From Nonomuraea jiangxiensis (lineage in GTDB: Bacteria > Actinomycetota > Actinomycetes > Streptosporangiales > Streptosporangiaceae): 64,000 bases of DNA. This document shows, piece by piece, positions 22,047-29,479 of the stretch. How positions within the stretch are numbered: the stretch's first letter is position 1; each line of letters opens with the position of its first letter. Location of the stretch: positions 62,001 through 126,000 of the forward strand of contig NZ_FNDJ01000006.1 of the NCBI RefSeq assembly GCF_900099965.1. Direction: 5' to 3'. The translations under genes were made by a program, and so were the position numbers. Below the pieces are notes generated by a model. That model had not been told where the DNA came from, made no database searches, and saw only the letters and a program-made list of their open reading frames with translations.

Positions 22047-22640
22047 TCAGCGGGCGGGCAGCGAGTCCAGCCAGGCGATCAGGCGGTCGCCCTCGCGCGT
22101 CATGACGGTGGGGTCGCGCAGGGCGTTGGTCAGCAGCGACATGCCCTGGTACGCGCCCACCAGCGTCAGGGCGAGCCCGTCGGGATCGGGCTGCCCGAGG
22201 TCGCGGAACTGGCGTTCGACCCAGTCGAGGAGCAGCCGGATGACCTTGCCCGCGGCCACGTCCAGCCCGCCCTCGGCGCGCTTGTCCAGCTCGGCGGCGA
22301 GGGTGCCGGTCGGGCAGCCGTACTGGGCGGCCAGGTCGCCCTGGCTGACCCATGCCGCCACCAGCCCCTTGAGCCGCTCGCGCGGATCGGGCAGCTGGTC
22401 CAGCCGGTCGGTGAGCAGCCCCAGCTGGCGGGCGTGCTCGGTGAGCGCGGCGGCGACCAGGTCGTCCTTGGTCTTGTAGTAGTAGTAGACGTTGCCCACC
22501 GGGACGTCGGCGGCACGGGCGATGTCGGCGATGGTGGTGCGCTCCACGCCCTGCTGGTGGACGACCTGGGCAGCCGAGATCATCAGCCGCTGCCGCTTGG
22601 CACTCGCCGTCTCCGCCCTGGACCCCTTGGAGTCAGCCAC
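22047..22640 (-). CDS. TetR-family transcriptional regulator
   Basis: I place the start at GTG 22640 (VADSKGSRAE...), giving 197 residues; GTG 22649 is also possible, and neither has a strong Shine-Dalgarno site. The N-terminal helix-turn-helix is clear (RTTIADIARAADVPVGNVYY, then YKTKDDL). The C-terminal domain contains AAWVSQGDLAAQYGCPTGTL, as in the subgroup that senses small hydrophobic or electrophilic ligands. A perfect 7-bp dyad overlaps the start codon and is the likely self-operator. Its neighbour downstream is the LAL gene in convergent orientation. Confidence 0.85.
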   Translation of the reverse strand: MADSKGSRAETASAKRQRLMISAAQVVHQQGVERTTIADIARAADVPVGNVYYYYKTKDDLVAAALTEHARQLGLLTDRLDQLPDPRERLKGLVAAWVSQGDLAAQYGCPTGTLAAELDKRAEGGLDVAAGKVIRLLLDWVERQFRDLGQPDPDGLALTLVGAYQGMSLLTNALRDPTVMTREGDRLIAWLDSLPAR

Positions 22641-22647
22641 CTGACTC
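22630..22647. promoter_or_regulatory. Candidate TetR self-operator
   Basis: GAGTCAG (22630-22636) and CTGACTC (22641-22647) form a perfect 7-bp inverted repeat with a 4-base spacer. It covers the GTG start codons of the TetR gene. Binding there would block its own transcription or translation. Confidence 0.5.
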
Positions 22648-22704
22648 ACTATAGGCGCCACCCGGCCCGATCGCGCACCGCCCGCCCAGCCCGTCCGGGC
22701 GGCA

Positions 22705-23460
22705 TCAGCTCGCCAGTGCCGCGCTGATCTGGGTGACGGCGGCGAGCAGGGGGACGGCCAGTTCGCCGAGACGGCGCTTGGGGCAGCGGACGCTGGGGAC
22801 CGCGACGGCCGCCGCGGCGACCGCACGGCCCGCGGCGTCACGCACGCAGGCGCCCACCGCCCGCACCCCGCGCTCGCTCTCCTCGCTGTTGACCGCGTAA
22901 CCCCGGCGGCGCGCGGCCTCCAGCTCACGGCGCAGCGCGGCCAGGTCGTCGATCGCCGCGGCGCCACGGGACACGCCCCGGGGATAGAGGGCGCGCAGCT
23001 CCTCCTCGGGCAGCTCGGCCAGCAGCGCCTTGCCGCCGGAGGTGGCGTGCGCGGGCAGCAGCATCCCGATCCTGCTGCCCACGTGCAGGGCCTGCGGCCC
23101 TTCGACCCCGTCCACGAACCGCACGCCGTTGCCCTGGAGCACCATCAGGTGGACCGTCTCCCCGACCTCCTGGTTGAGCTCGCGCAGGTGCGGGTGGGCC
23201 ATGGTGACCAGGTCGGGCGGCCCGAGGCCGGTCTCCCGCAGCGGGCTCAGCGCCGGCCCCGGGCGGTAGACGCGCCGGGCGTCCTGGATCGCGAAGTCGT
23301 GGAAGACCAGCATCGCCAGCACCCGGTGCGCGGTCGAGCGGGCCACCCCGAGATGGTCGGCGACGTCGGCCACCCGGACGTCCCCGCGCTCCCGCAGGAA
23401 CTTGAGCGTCACCAGCGCGTTCTCCACCGCTTTGAGCGGATAAGTGGGCTGATTCTGCAT
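22705..23460 (-). CDS. IclR-family regulator of the gentisate operon
   Basis: This 251-residue protein has an N-terminal winged helix (VADVADHLGVARSTAHRVLAML) and a C-terminal effector domain (ETVHLMVLQGNGVRFVDG, LLPAHATSGGKALLAELP), the full IclR pattern. Its start faces the gentisate dioxygenase gene across 99 bases, so it most likely controls the three-gene gentisate operon. IclR proteins of aromatic catabolism often sense the pathway substrate. A second IclR paralogue at 31170-31940 shares the LLPAHxTSGGK motif and an MQN start. Confidence 0.88.
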   Translation of the reverse strand: MQNQPTYPLKAVENALVTLKFLRERGDVRVADVADHLGVARSTAHRVLAMLVFHDFAIQDARRVYRPGPALSPLRETGLGPPDLVTMAHPHLRELNQEVGETVHLMVLQGNGVRFVDGVEGPQALHVGSRIGMLLPAHATSGGKALLAELPEEELRALYPRGVSRGAAAIDDLAALRRELEAARRRGYAVNSEESERGVRAVGACVRDAAGRAVAAAAVAVPSVRCPKRRLGELAVPLLAAVTQISAALAS

Positions 23461-23462
23461 GC

Positions 23463-23488
23463 TGGAATGTTAGCAGGGCTAAGTTCCA
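23463..23488. promoter_or_regulatory. Candidate IclR operator
   Basis: TGGAA, TTAGC, GCTAA and TTCCA form a nested dyad across 26 bases in the divergent region between the IclR gene and the gentisate dioxygenase gene. The outer arms (TGGAA/TTCCA) and inner arms (TTAGC/GCTAA) are each perfect 5-bp repeats. Gaps of 2 and 1 bases separate outer from inner arms on the two sides. It begins 3 bases upstream of the regulator start. Confidence 0.5.
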
Positions 23489-23559
23489 CGCAGCGAGCAC
23501 CTGTAATACGGTCAAAATGCCGGTTGTGACCGGCTTCGCATATGCAAGGAGTGGACTGC

Positions 23560-24642
23560 ATGACGACGATCGAGCAGGATGAGGCCGCGCTCGACCAGCT
23601 CTACAAGGACTTCGGCGAGCACAACCTGATCCCCCTGTGGACCGCCAGGGACGACCTGATGCCGCTGACCCCGCAGCCGGCCGCCGTCCCCTACGTGTGG
23701 CGCTGGTCCGACCTCTACCCGCTGGCGCAGCGCTCGGGCGACCTGGTGCCGGTCGGCCGGGGCGGCGAGCGCCGGGCCATCGCGCTGGCCAACCCGGGGC
23801 TGCCCGGCCTGCCGTACGCGACCCCCACCCTGTGGGCCGCCATCCAGTACCTCGGCCCGCGCGAGGTCGCGCCCTCGCACCACCACACGCAGACCGCGTT
23901 CCGGTTCGTGATCGACGGCGAGGGCGTCTGGACGAACGTCGAGGGCGACCCGGTGGCCATGCGCAGGGGCGACCTGCTGCTCACCCCGAGCTGGGCCTTC
24001 CACGAGCACCAGAACGTCAGCGACAGCCCGATGGCCTGGATCGACGGCCTGGACATCCCGCTGGTGCACCAGCTCGACGCCGGGTTCTTCGAGTTCGGCC
24101 CGGACAAGCTCACGGTCACCGAGACCCCGGACCGCTCGCGCAACGAGCGGCTGTGGGCCCACCCGGGGCTGCGCCCGCTCGGCGCGCCGGACCAGCCCAG
24201 CTCGCCGCTGATGGCCTACCGCTGGGCGCACACCGACGCGGCGCTGACCGCGCAGCTCGAACTCGCCGACGAGGGGCACCCGACCGCCCTCGGCCCGGGT
24301 CACGCCGGGGTGCGCTACAGCAACCCGACCACCGGCGGGGACGCGCTGGTGACCATCCGCACCGAGTTCCACCGGCTGCGGGCAGGGGCGCGAACCGAGC
24401 CCAGCCGCATCGTCGGCTCGGCGGTGTGGCAGGTCTTCGAGGGTGAGGCCACGGTCACGCTGGGCCAGGAGCGGTTCTCGGTGCGCAAGGGCGACCTGTT
24501 CGCCGTACCGTCCTGGTGTGAGTTCGCGCTGGCGGCGGAGACGCAGGTGGACCTGTTCCGCTTCAGTGACGAGCCCGTTTACGACGCACTCGGCTTCACC
24601 CGCCTCGCGCGGCAGGCCGCCGGCAGGCAGGAGACCCGATGA
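23560..24642 (+). CDS. Gentisate 1,2-dioxygenase (bicupin)
   Basis: ATG 23560 is chosen because AAGGAG lies 7 bases upstream; the product has 360 residues. It is a bicupin. The N-terminal cupin carries SHHHTQTAFRFVIDGEG (His107-His109) and FHEHQN (His148, His150), giving the iron ligands. A second, ligand-poor cupin lies at about 270-340 (VWQVFEGEATVTLG). This is the pattern of gentisate 1,2-dioxygenase, which opens gentisate to maleylpyruvate with O2. Salicylate or 1-hydroxy-2-naphthoate dioxygenases share the fold, but the two downstream enzymes fit gentisate. It is coupled by ATGA to the next gene. Confidence 0.9.
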   Translation: MTTIEQDEAALDQLYKDFGEHNLIPLWTARDDLMPLTPQPAAVPYVWRWSDLYPLAQRSGDLVPVGRGGERRAIALANPGLPGLPYATPTLWAAIQYLGPREVAPSHHHTQTAFRFVIDGEGVWTNVEGDPVAMRRGDLLLTPSWAFHEHQNVSDSPMAWIDGLDIPLVHQLDAGFFEFGPDKLTVTETPDRSRNERLWAHPGLRPLGAPDQPSSPLMAYRWAHTDAALTAQLELADEGHPTALGPGHAGVRYSNPTTGGDALVTIRTEFHRLRAGARTEPSRIVGSAVWQVFEGEATVTLGQERFSVRKGDLFAVPSWCEFALAAETQVDLFRFSDEPVYDALGFTRLARQAAGRQETR

Positions 24643-25466
24643 AACTCGCCACCATCCGTGTCGCCGGGCAGACCCGCGCGGTGCGCGTCGACGCCGACCG
24701 CGCGGTCGAGCTCGGCCCGGCCGACCTGGTGGAGGTGCTGCGCCGGCCGGACTGGCGCGTCACCGCGGCCGCCGCCGACGGCCCCGCCCACCCGCTCGAC
24801 GGGCTGGACTACGCGCCCCTCGTGACGTCGCCCGAGAAGATCATCTGCGTCGGGGTCAACTACCGCAAACACATCGAGGAGATGGGCCGCGAGGCGCCCG
24901 CCTACCCCACGCTCTTCGCCAAGTACGGCCGCGCGCTGATCGGCGCGTACGACGACATCGTGCTGCCCGCCGCGTCCGAGGCCATGGACTGGGAGGCGGA
25001 GCTGGCCCTGGTCATCGGCACCGAGGTCAGGAACGCCGACGAGGACGAGGCCAGGGCCGCCATCGCCGGTTACTCCGTGCTCAACGACGTGACCGCCAGG
25101 GACTGGCAGTACCGCACCCTCCAGTGGTTGCAGGGCAAGACGTTCGAGGCCACCACGCCGCTCGGCCCGTGGCTGGTCACGCCGGACGAGGCGCCGGCCA
25201 CCAGCGGCGAGATGAGCTGCGAGGTCGACGGCGAGGTGATGCAGCGCACCGACGTGTCCGACATCCTCTTCAACCCGGTGCAGCTCGTCTCCTACATCTC
25301 GAAGATCATCACGCTGGCGCCCGGCGACGTGATCGCCACCGGCACCCCCGGCGGCGTCGGGCACGCCCGCAAGCCCCCGCGCTACCTGTCCGACGGTGCT
25401 GTGGTCACCACGCGGATCGAGGGGCTCGGCGAGTGCCGCAACGTCTGCCGGCTGGAGAAGGCATGA
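24639..25466 (+). CDS. Fumarylpyruvate hydrolase (FAH family)
   Basis: This 275-residue protein overlaps the dioxygenase stop by 4 bases. It shows the FAH-family core: KIICVGVNYRKHIEEMG, the metal-binding DWEAELALVIG segment with acidic ligands, and TPGGVGHARKPP near the end. In a gentisate pathway this enzyme splits fumarylpyruvate into fumarate and pyruvate. Dicarbonyl hydrolases of other pathways share the fold, so the substrate call relies on its neighbours, which supply the two preceding steps. Confidence 0.88.
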   Translation: MKLATIRVAGQTRAVRVDADRAVELGPADLVEVLRRPDWRVTAAAADGPAHPLDGLDYAPLVTSPEKIICVGVNYRKHIEEMGREAPAYPTLFAKYGRALIGAYDDIVLPAASEAMDWEAELALVIGTEVRNADEDEARAAIAGYSVLNDVTARDWQYRTLQWLQGKTFEATTPLGPWLVTPDEAPATSGEMSCEVDGEVMQRTDVSDILFNPVQLVSYISKIITLAPGDVIATGTPGGVGHARKPPRYLSDGAVVTTRIEGLGECRNVCRLEKA

Positions 25467-26161
25467 CAGTGCCCGCACCGGCGTGGGTCCAGGAGGGCAC
25501 CGCGCTGTTCGAGCGGACGCTGGGCAAGATCGACGACGCCGGCCTGGACGCGCCCTCGGCGCTGCCGGGCTGGCGCCGCCGGCACGTCGTCGCGCACGTC
25601 GCCAGCAACGCCGACGCCCTGGTCAACCTGCTCGACTGGGCCCGTACCGGGGTGGAGACCCCGATGTACGCCTCGCCGAAGCAGCGGGCGGCCGACATCG
25701 AGGCGGGCGCCGCGCTGCCGGCCGGTGACCTGCGGGCGAAGCTGGAGGCCGCGCACGCCCGGTTCGCCCGGGAGCTCGCGGGCATGCCCGTCACCGCCTG
25801 GGACGCCGAAGTACGCACCGCGCGGGGCCGTACGGTGCCCGCCTCCGAGGTGGTCTGGATGCGTACCCGGGAGGTCTGGGTGCACGCGGCCGACCTGGAC
25901 GCCGGCACGAGCCTGCGCGACGTGCCCGCCGACGTGCTCCGCGCGCTGGCCGGGGACGCCGCGGCGGCGTTCGCGGCCGGCCCGGAGGCGCCGCGCGTGA
26001 CGATCACCGCCACAGACACCGGCGACCAGTGGGAGCTGGGCCCGCTGGACACGCAGGAAAGCTCCCCTGCGCAGGTGCGCGGGGAGCTGGCGGAGGTGAC
26101 GGCCTACCTGCTCGGGCGGCCGGGCGCGGCCGCGGGACCGGCACTGCCGGCCTGGCTCTGA
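25463..26161 (+). CDS. Mycothiol-dependent maleylpyruvate isomerase
   Basis: The ATG at 25463 overlaps the hydrolase stop as ATGA, giving 232 residues. The N-terminal DinB/MDMPI domain has LPGWRRRHVVAHVASNADAL and WMRTREVWVHAADLD, supplying the His, Glu and His metal ligands of the family. The C-terminal domain has the WELGPL region typical of these proteins. The enzyme turns maleylpyruvate into fumarylpyruvate using mycothiol, a thiol restricted to actinobacteria. With the two upstream genes it completes gentisate breakdown to fumarate and pyruvate in one coupled operon. Confidence 0.88.
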   Translation: MTVPAPAWVQEGTALFERTLGKIDDAGLDAPSALPGWRRRHVVAHVASNADALVNLLDWARTGVETPMYASPKQRAADIEAGAALPAGDLRAKLEAAHARFARELAGMPVTAWDAEVRTARGRTVPASEVVWMRTREVWVHAADLDAGTSLRDVPADVLRALAGDAAAAFAAGPEAPRVTITATDTGDQWELGPLDTQESSPAQVRGELAEVTAYLLGRPGAAAGPALPAWL

Positions 26162-26177
26162 CCGCCGAACCCACGAT

Positions 26178-26207
26178 GGGCCGGCCCGCTACGTGGTGGG
26201 CCGGCTC
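26178..26207. terminator. Strong hairpin between gentisate operon and ubiX
   Basis: GGGCCGGCCC (26178-26187) pairs with GGGCCGGCTC (26198-26207) through a 10-bp stem with one G-U pair and a 10-base loop. It sits in the 27-base gap between two convergent genes and extends into the ubiX 3' end. It probably ends transcripts from both sides. Confidence 0.6.
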
Positions 26208-26803
26208 TCCGTGTCGCGTGCCGCCGAGGCGGGAGTTCCCTGCCACGGCGGCGCGCCGGGCACGTGCACGCCGATCAGCGACAGCGCCCGGGCCACGATG
26301 TGGTCCACCACGTCGTCCAGCGACTCCGGCTGGGCGTAGAAGGCGGGCATCGGCGGCGCGATGATCGCGCCGATCTCGGTCGCGGTGACCATCGCCCGCA
26401 GGTGCCCCAGGTGCAGCGGCGTCTCCCGGACGCACAGGACCAGCCGCCGGCGCTCCTTGAGCGTGACGTCGGCCGCCCGCACCAGCAGGTTCTCCGACAC
26501 CCCCGAGGCGATGGCGCCCAGGGTCTTGACGCTGCACGGGATCACGATCATCGCGTCCACCGGGTAGGACCCGGACGCGATGGAGGCGCCGATGTCCCTG
26601 AAGTTGTGCACCACCTCGGCGTCGAACGTGGCCTCCGGCATCTCGTAGGCCGCCGTCCGCCGGGCGGCGGGGCTGACGACGAGATGCCGTTCCACTCCCG
26701 CCGCGCCGAGCAGTTGCAACGTCCGTACGGCCAGCGCCGTGCCGGTCGCGCCGGAGACCCCGACGATGACCCGGCGCGGCGCCCCCGCGATCGGCGTGTT
26801 CAA
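26189..26803 (-). CDS. ubiX: UbiX-family flavin prenyltransferase
   Basis: The protein has RRVIVGVSGATGTALAVRTL, an FMN-binding GxSGAxG start, then IVIPCSVKTLGAIASG and ENLLVRAADVTLKERR, all hallmarks of UbiX/Pad1. This enzyme joins dimethylallyl phosphate to FMN to make prenyl-FMN, the cofactor of UbiD decarboxylases, and a ubiD gene lies in the same operon. The TTG at 26803 overlaps the permease stop as TTGA and gives 204 residues, the usual size. An upstream ATG at 26833 would add 10 residues and overlap the permease gene by 34 bases. Confidence 0.9.
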   Translation of the reverse strand: MNTPIAGAPRRVIVGVSGATGTALAVRTLQLLGAAGVERHLVVSPAARRTAAYEMPEATFDAEVVHNFRDIGASIASGSYPVDAMIVIPCSVKTLGAIASGVSENLLVRAADVTLKERRRLVLCVRETPLHLGHLRAMVTATEIGAIIAPPMPAFYAQPESLDDVVDHIVARALSLIGVHVPGAPPWQGTPASAARDTESRPTT

Positions 26804-27642
26804 TGCGCACCGCCGGCGATCGACCGGTTCCACGGGGCCAGCCGGCGCTCGACCAGGCCGATCAGCCCGGTCAGCGCGACGGCGGCGAGCATCAGCACGA
26901 CGACCGCGGCGAACATCCGGTCCGGCTGGAAGCTGTGCCCGGCGTCGATGATGACCCCGCCGATCCCGCCGATGGCGGTGAAGAACTCGGCGATCACGAT
27001 GCCGACCACGGCCTTGCCGATGCCGATCCGCAGACCCGTCATGATCGACGGGATGACCGAGGGGATCACGATCTGGGTCAGGATGCGCGGCTGCGAGGCG
27101 CAGAAGGCGGTACCCACCTCAATGAGGGTACGGGGCACGTTCTGCACGCCGTTCCAGGTGTTGATGGAGATCGCGAAGACCGTCATGGTCATCACCATCG
27201 CCGCCTTGACCGCGAAGCCCAGCCCGAACCAGAGCATGAAGACCGGGGTCAGCGCGATCATCGGCATCGCGTACCCGGCGATGACCAGCCAGCCGATCGC
27301 CGCCTCGACCACCCGGAACCGCCCGATGAGCAGCCCCACCGGCACCCCGACCACGATGGCCAGCAGATAGCCGACCAGGAACGGCTGCGCGCTCTCCCAT
27401 ACCGCCACGGGCAGGCTGCCGTCGGCGATCATGCCGATCAGTGCCGTGAAGACGGCGCTGGGCGGCGCGGCCAGGATCGGGTCGACCTGCCGGGCGGCGA
27501 CCTCCCAGATGATCAACAAGACGACGACGCCGGCGGCGGTGACCAACCGGTCCCGCCCGCTGCGGCGCTGGGACCGCATCCTCCTGGACAGCGCCGTCTC
27601 GTCGTCGACGGGCGGCGCCGCCTGGTCTGCGAGCGCGGTCAT
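26800..27642 (-). CDS. ABC transporter permease (NitT/TauT/SsuC family)
   Basis: This 280-residue membrane protein has about six helices and the permease coupling segment EVGTAFCASQPRILTQIVIP followed by SVIPSIMTGLRIG, which contacts the ATPase. It matches the nitrate/sulfonate/taurine importer group. It is coupled end to end with the ATPase gene upstream (overlap 27639-27642) and ubiX downstream (overlap 26800-26803), so import and prenyl-FMN synthesis are made from one transcript. The cargo is likely an aromatic acid, judged by neighbours. Confidence 0.9.
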   Translation of the reverse strand: MTALADQAAPPVDDETALSRRMRSQRRSGRDRLVTAAGVVVLLIIWEVAARQVDPILAAPPSAVFTALIGMIADGSLPVAVWESAQPFLVGYLLAIVVGVPVGLLIGRFRVVEAAIGWLVIAGYAMPMIALTPVFMLWFGLGFAVKAAMVMTMTVFAISINTWNGVQNVPRTLIEVGTAFCASQPRILTQIVIPSVIPSIMTGLRIGIGKAVVGIVIAEFFTAIGGIGGVIIDAGHSFQPDRMFAAVVVLMLAAVALTGLIGLVERRLAPWNRSIAGGAH

Positions 27643-28439
27643 ATGGACACTCCATCCTGCTGCTGGATCTCCCGGCCGTGCACGAGTTGCAGCAGCTCGT
27701 GACGGCGTAGGGCGAACTCCGCCGAGCTGCGGCGCTCGTCCAGGTCGGTCGAGTCACCGAAGCCGGTGTCGAGCACGCCGTGCAGCCGGCCCGGGTCGGG
27801 CACGAGGGTGACCACCCGGTCGGCGAGCAGCACCGACTCGTCGATGTCGTGGCTGACGAAGATGATGGTCTTACCGGTCCGCTGGTGGATCTCCAGCAGC
27901 TCGCCCTGCATCTTCTCCCTGGTCTGCGCGTCGAGCGCGGAGAAGGGCTCGTCCATGAGCAGTACGGCGGGGTCGATGGCGAGCGCGCGGGCGATGCCCA
28001 CCCGCTGCCGCATGCCGCCGGACAGCTCGTGCGGGCGGCGGTTCGCGGCGTTCCCCAGGCCGACCAGCTCGATCGCCCGCTCGGCGGCCTCACGCCGCTC
28101 CGCCTTGGGCAACCCGCGCGCCTCCAGGCCGAACTCGACGTTGCCGAGCGCGGTACGCCAGGGCAGCAGCTCGGCGTTCTGGAAGACGATGCCCCGGTTG
28201 GGGCCGCAGCCCTGCACGGGTACGCCGTCCACCGTGACCGAGCCGCCCGACGGCTGTTCCAGGCCCATGATGATGCGCAGCAGCGTGGTCTTGCCGCACC
28301 CGCTGCGCCCGGTCAGCGCCACGATCTCCGAGCGGCGCACCTGGAACGACACGTCCTGCAGCGCCTGCACCTGGCGGCCCTTGTCGTCCTGGAAGACCTT
28401 GGACACTCCGCGTACGTCAACCGCGAGGTCGCCACTCAT
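27639..28439 (-). CDS. ABC transporter ATP-binding protein (NitT/TauT family)
   Basis: The 266-residue ATPase has Walker A (GRSGCGKTT), a Q-loop (GIVFQNAELLPW), the signature LSGGMRQRVGIARAL, Walker B (VLLMDEPFSALD) and the H-loop (FVSHDIDE). The QNAELLPW Q-loop is typical of SsuB/TauB-type importers. It overlaps both neighbours by 4 bases and, with the permease and binding protein, forms a complete importer. A short C-terminal tail follows the nucleotide-binding domain, as in this subfamily. Confidence 0.92.
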   Translation of the reverse strand: MSGDLAVDVRGVSKVFQDDKGRQVQALQDVSFQVRRSEIVALTGRSGCGKTTLLRIIMGLEQPSGGSVTVDGVPVQGCGPNRGIVFQNAELLPWRTALGNVEFGLEARGLPKAERREAAERAIELVGLGNAANRRPHELSGGMRQRVGIARALAIDPAVLLMDEPFSALDAQTREKMQGELLEIHQRTGKTIIFVSHDIDESVLLADRVVTLVPDPGRLHGVLDTGFGDSTDLDERRSSAEFALRRHELLQLVHGREIQQQDGVSI

Positions 28440-29479
28440 TTGGCGTCTCCGTAGTAGTTCGACGCGACCTCGCCGATCTTGGCGATGGCCTTCTGGCGAT
28501 AGCTGTCGTCCACGATCGGGTCCACCGGGATGGCCGACTTGGTGATGCCGAGCTTCACCTGGAGGTCGGCGATGTACTTGATCTGCTTGACCGGGATCTC
28601 GCCGTTCATCGCCAGGTAGCCGCCCTCGTGGAACTCCTTGTACGTCTCGGAGATCATCGGGTCGGTGGCCGGCACCTTGAGCGTCTTGGCGGCCAGCGCC
28701 TGGGCCTCGTCCGGATGCGCGTCGGCGTAGCGGATGCCCTCGACCAGCCCGGCGATGAGCCCGGTGACCGCGTCGCCCTTGGCCTGCAGCACGTCGTCCC
28801 GGGTGATCAGCGCGTACCTGGGATATTCCGGCACCACGTCCTTGGCCCGGCCGAGCAGCTTGACCCCGTCCTTGGCGGCCTGCGCGGTGTAGTCCAGCGG
28901 CGCGGAGGCGACCTGGATCTGCCCGGCGACCACCGCCTTGTACCGGTCGGCGGAACCGCCGGAGTTGACCAGCTTCACCGAGGAGGGATCGACGGAGGAC
29001 TGGAGCATCATCGCCTTGGCCACGACGGCCGGCAGGCTGGTCGGGGTCGAGACGCCGAGCGTCGTGCCGGCCATGGCCGACAGGGAGGCGACGTCGCTCT
29101 TGGCGTAGAGGCCGTAGTTCTGGCCGGGCATGGTGGAGCCGACGAACTTCAGCTTCGCGCCCTTCTGCACCGCGAGCAGCGCCTCGCTCGGGTTGCCCTG
29201 GACCACGTCGACCTGCTTGGCCAGCAGCGCCGGGTACGCCTGCGTGGCGCTCTTGAGCTGGACGACGTTGACCTTGACGCCGTGCTTGGCGAAGAAGTCC
29301 TTCTCCTTGCCCATCAGCAGGTAGCCGGAGTCGGCGCCGGGCTCGTAGATGCCGTAGGTGATGGTGGCGCTGTCACCGCCGCCGGCGGACCCGGAGGTGG
29401 CACCGCCACCGCACGCGGTGAGTCCGAGGGCCAGGGCTGCGGTCGCCGCGACGATCGCGGTCAGGCGGAGGCTGCTCAT
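28436..29479 (-). CDS. ABC substrate-binding lipoprotein (NitT/TauT, SsuA-like)
   Basis: ATG 29479 has AGGAGA 8 bases upstream and overlaps the ubiD stop as ATGA. The 347-residue precursor has a lipoprotein signal with lipobox LTAC-GGG at about residue 22-25. The mature part is a two-lobe periplasmic-binding fold of the NMT1/THI5-SsuA type (YLLMGKEKDFFAKHGVKVNV, LLAKQVDVVQGNPSEALLAV). Related proteins bind sulfonates, nitrate or aromatic carboxylates. The coupling to UbiD/UbiX makes an aromatic carboxylate the best guess. Confidence 0.9.
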   Translation of the reverse strand: MSSLRLTAIVAATAALALGLTACGGGATSGSAGGGDSATITYGIYEPGADSGYLLMGKEKDFFAKHGVKVNVVQLKSATQAYPALLAKQVDVVQGNPSEALLAVQKGAKLKFVGSTMPGQNYGLYAKSDVASLSAMAGTTLGVSTPTSLPAVVAKAMMLQSSVDPSSVKLVNSGGSADRYKAVVAGQIQVASAPLDYTAQAAKDGVKLLGRAKDVVPEYPRYALITRDDVLQAKGDAVTGLIAGLVEGIRYADAHPDEAQALAAKTLKVPATDPMISETYKEFHEGGYLAMNGEIPVKQIKYIADLQVKLGITKSAIPVDPIVDDSYRQKAIAKIGEVASNYYGDAK

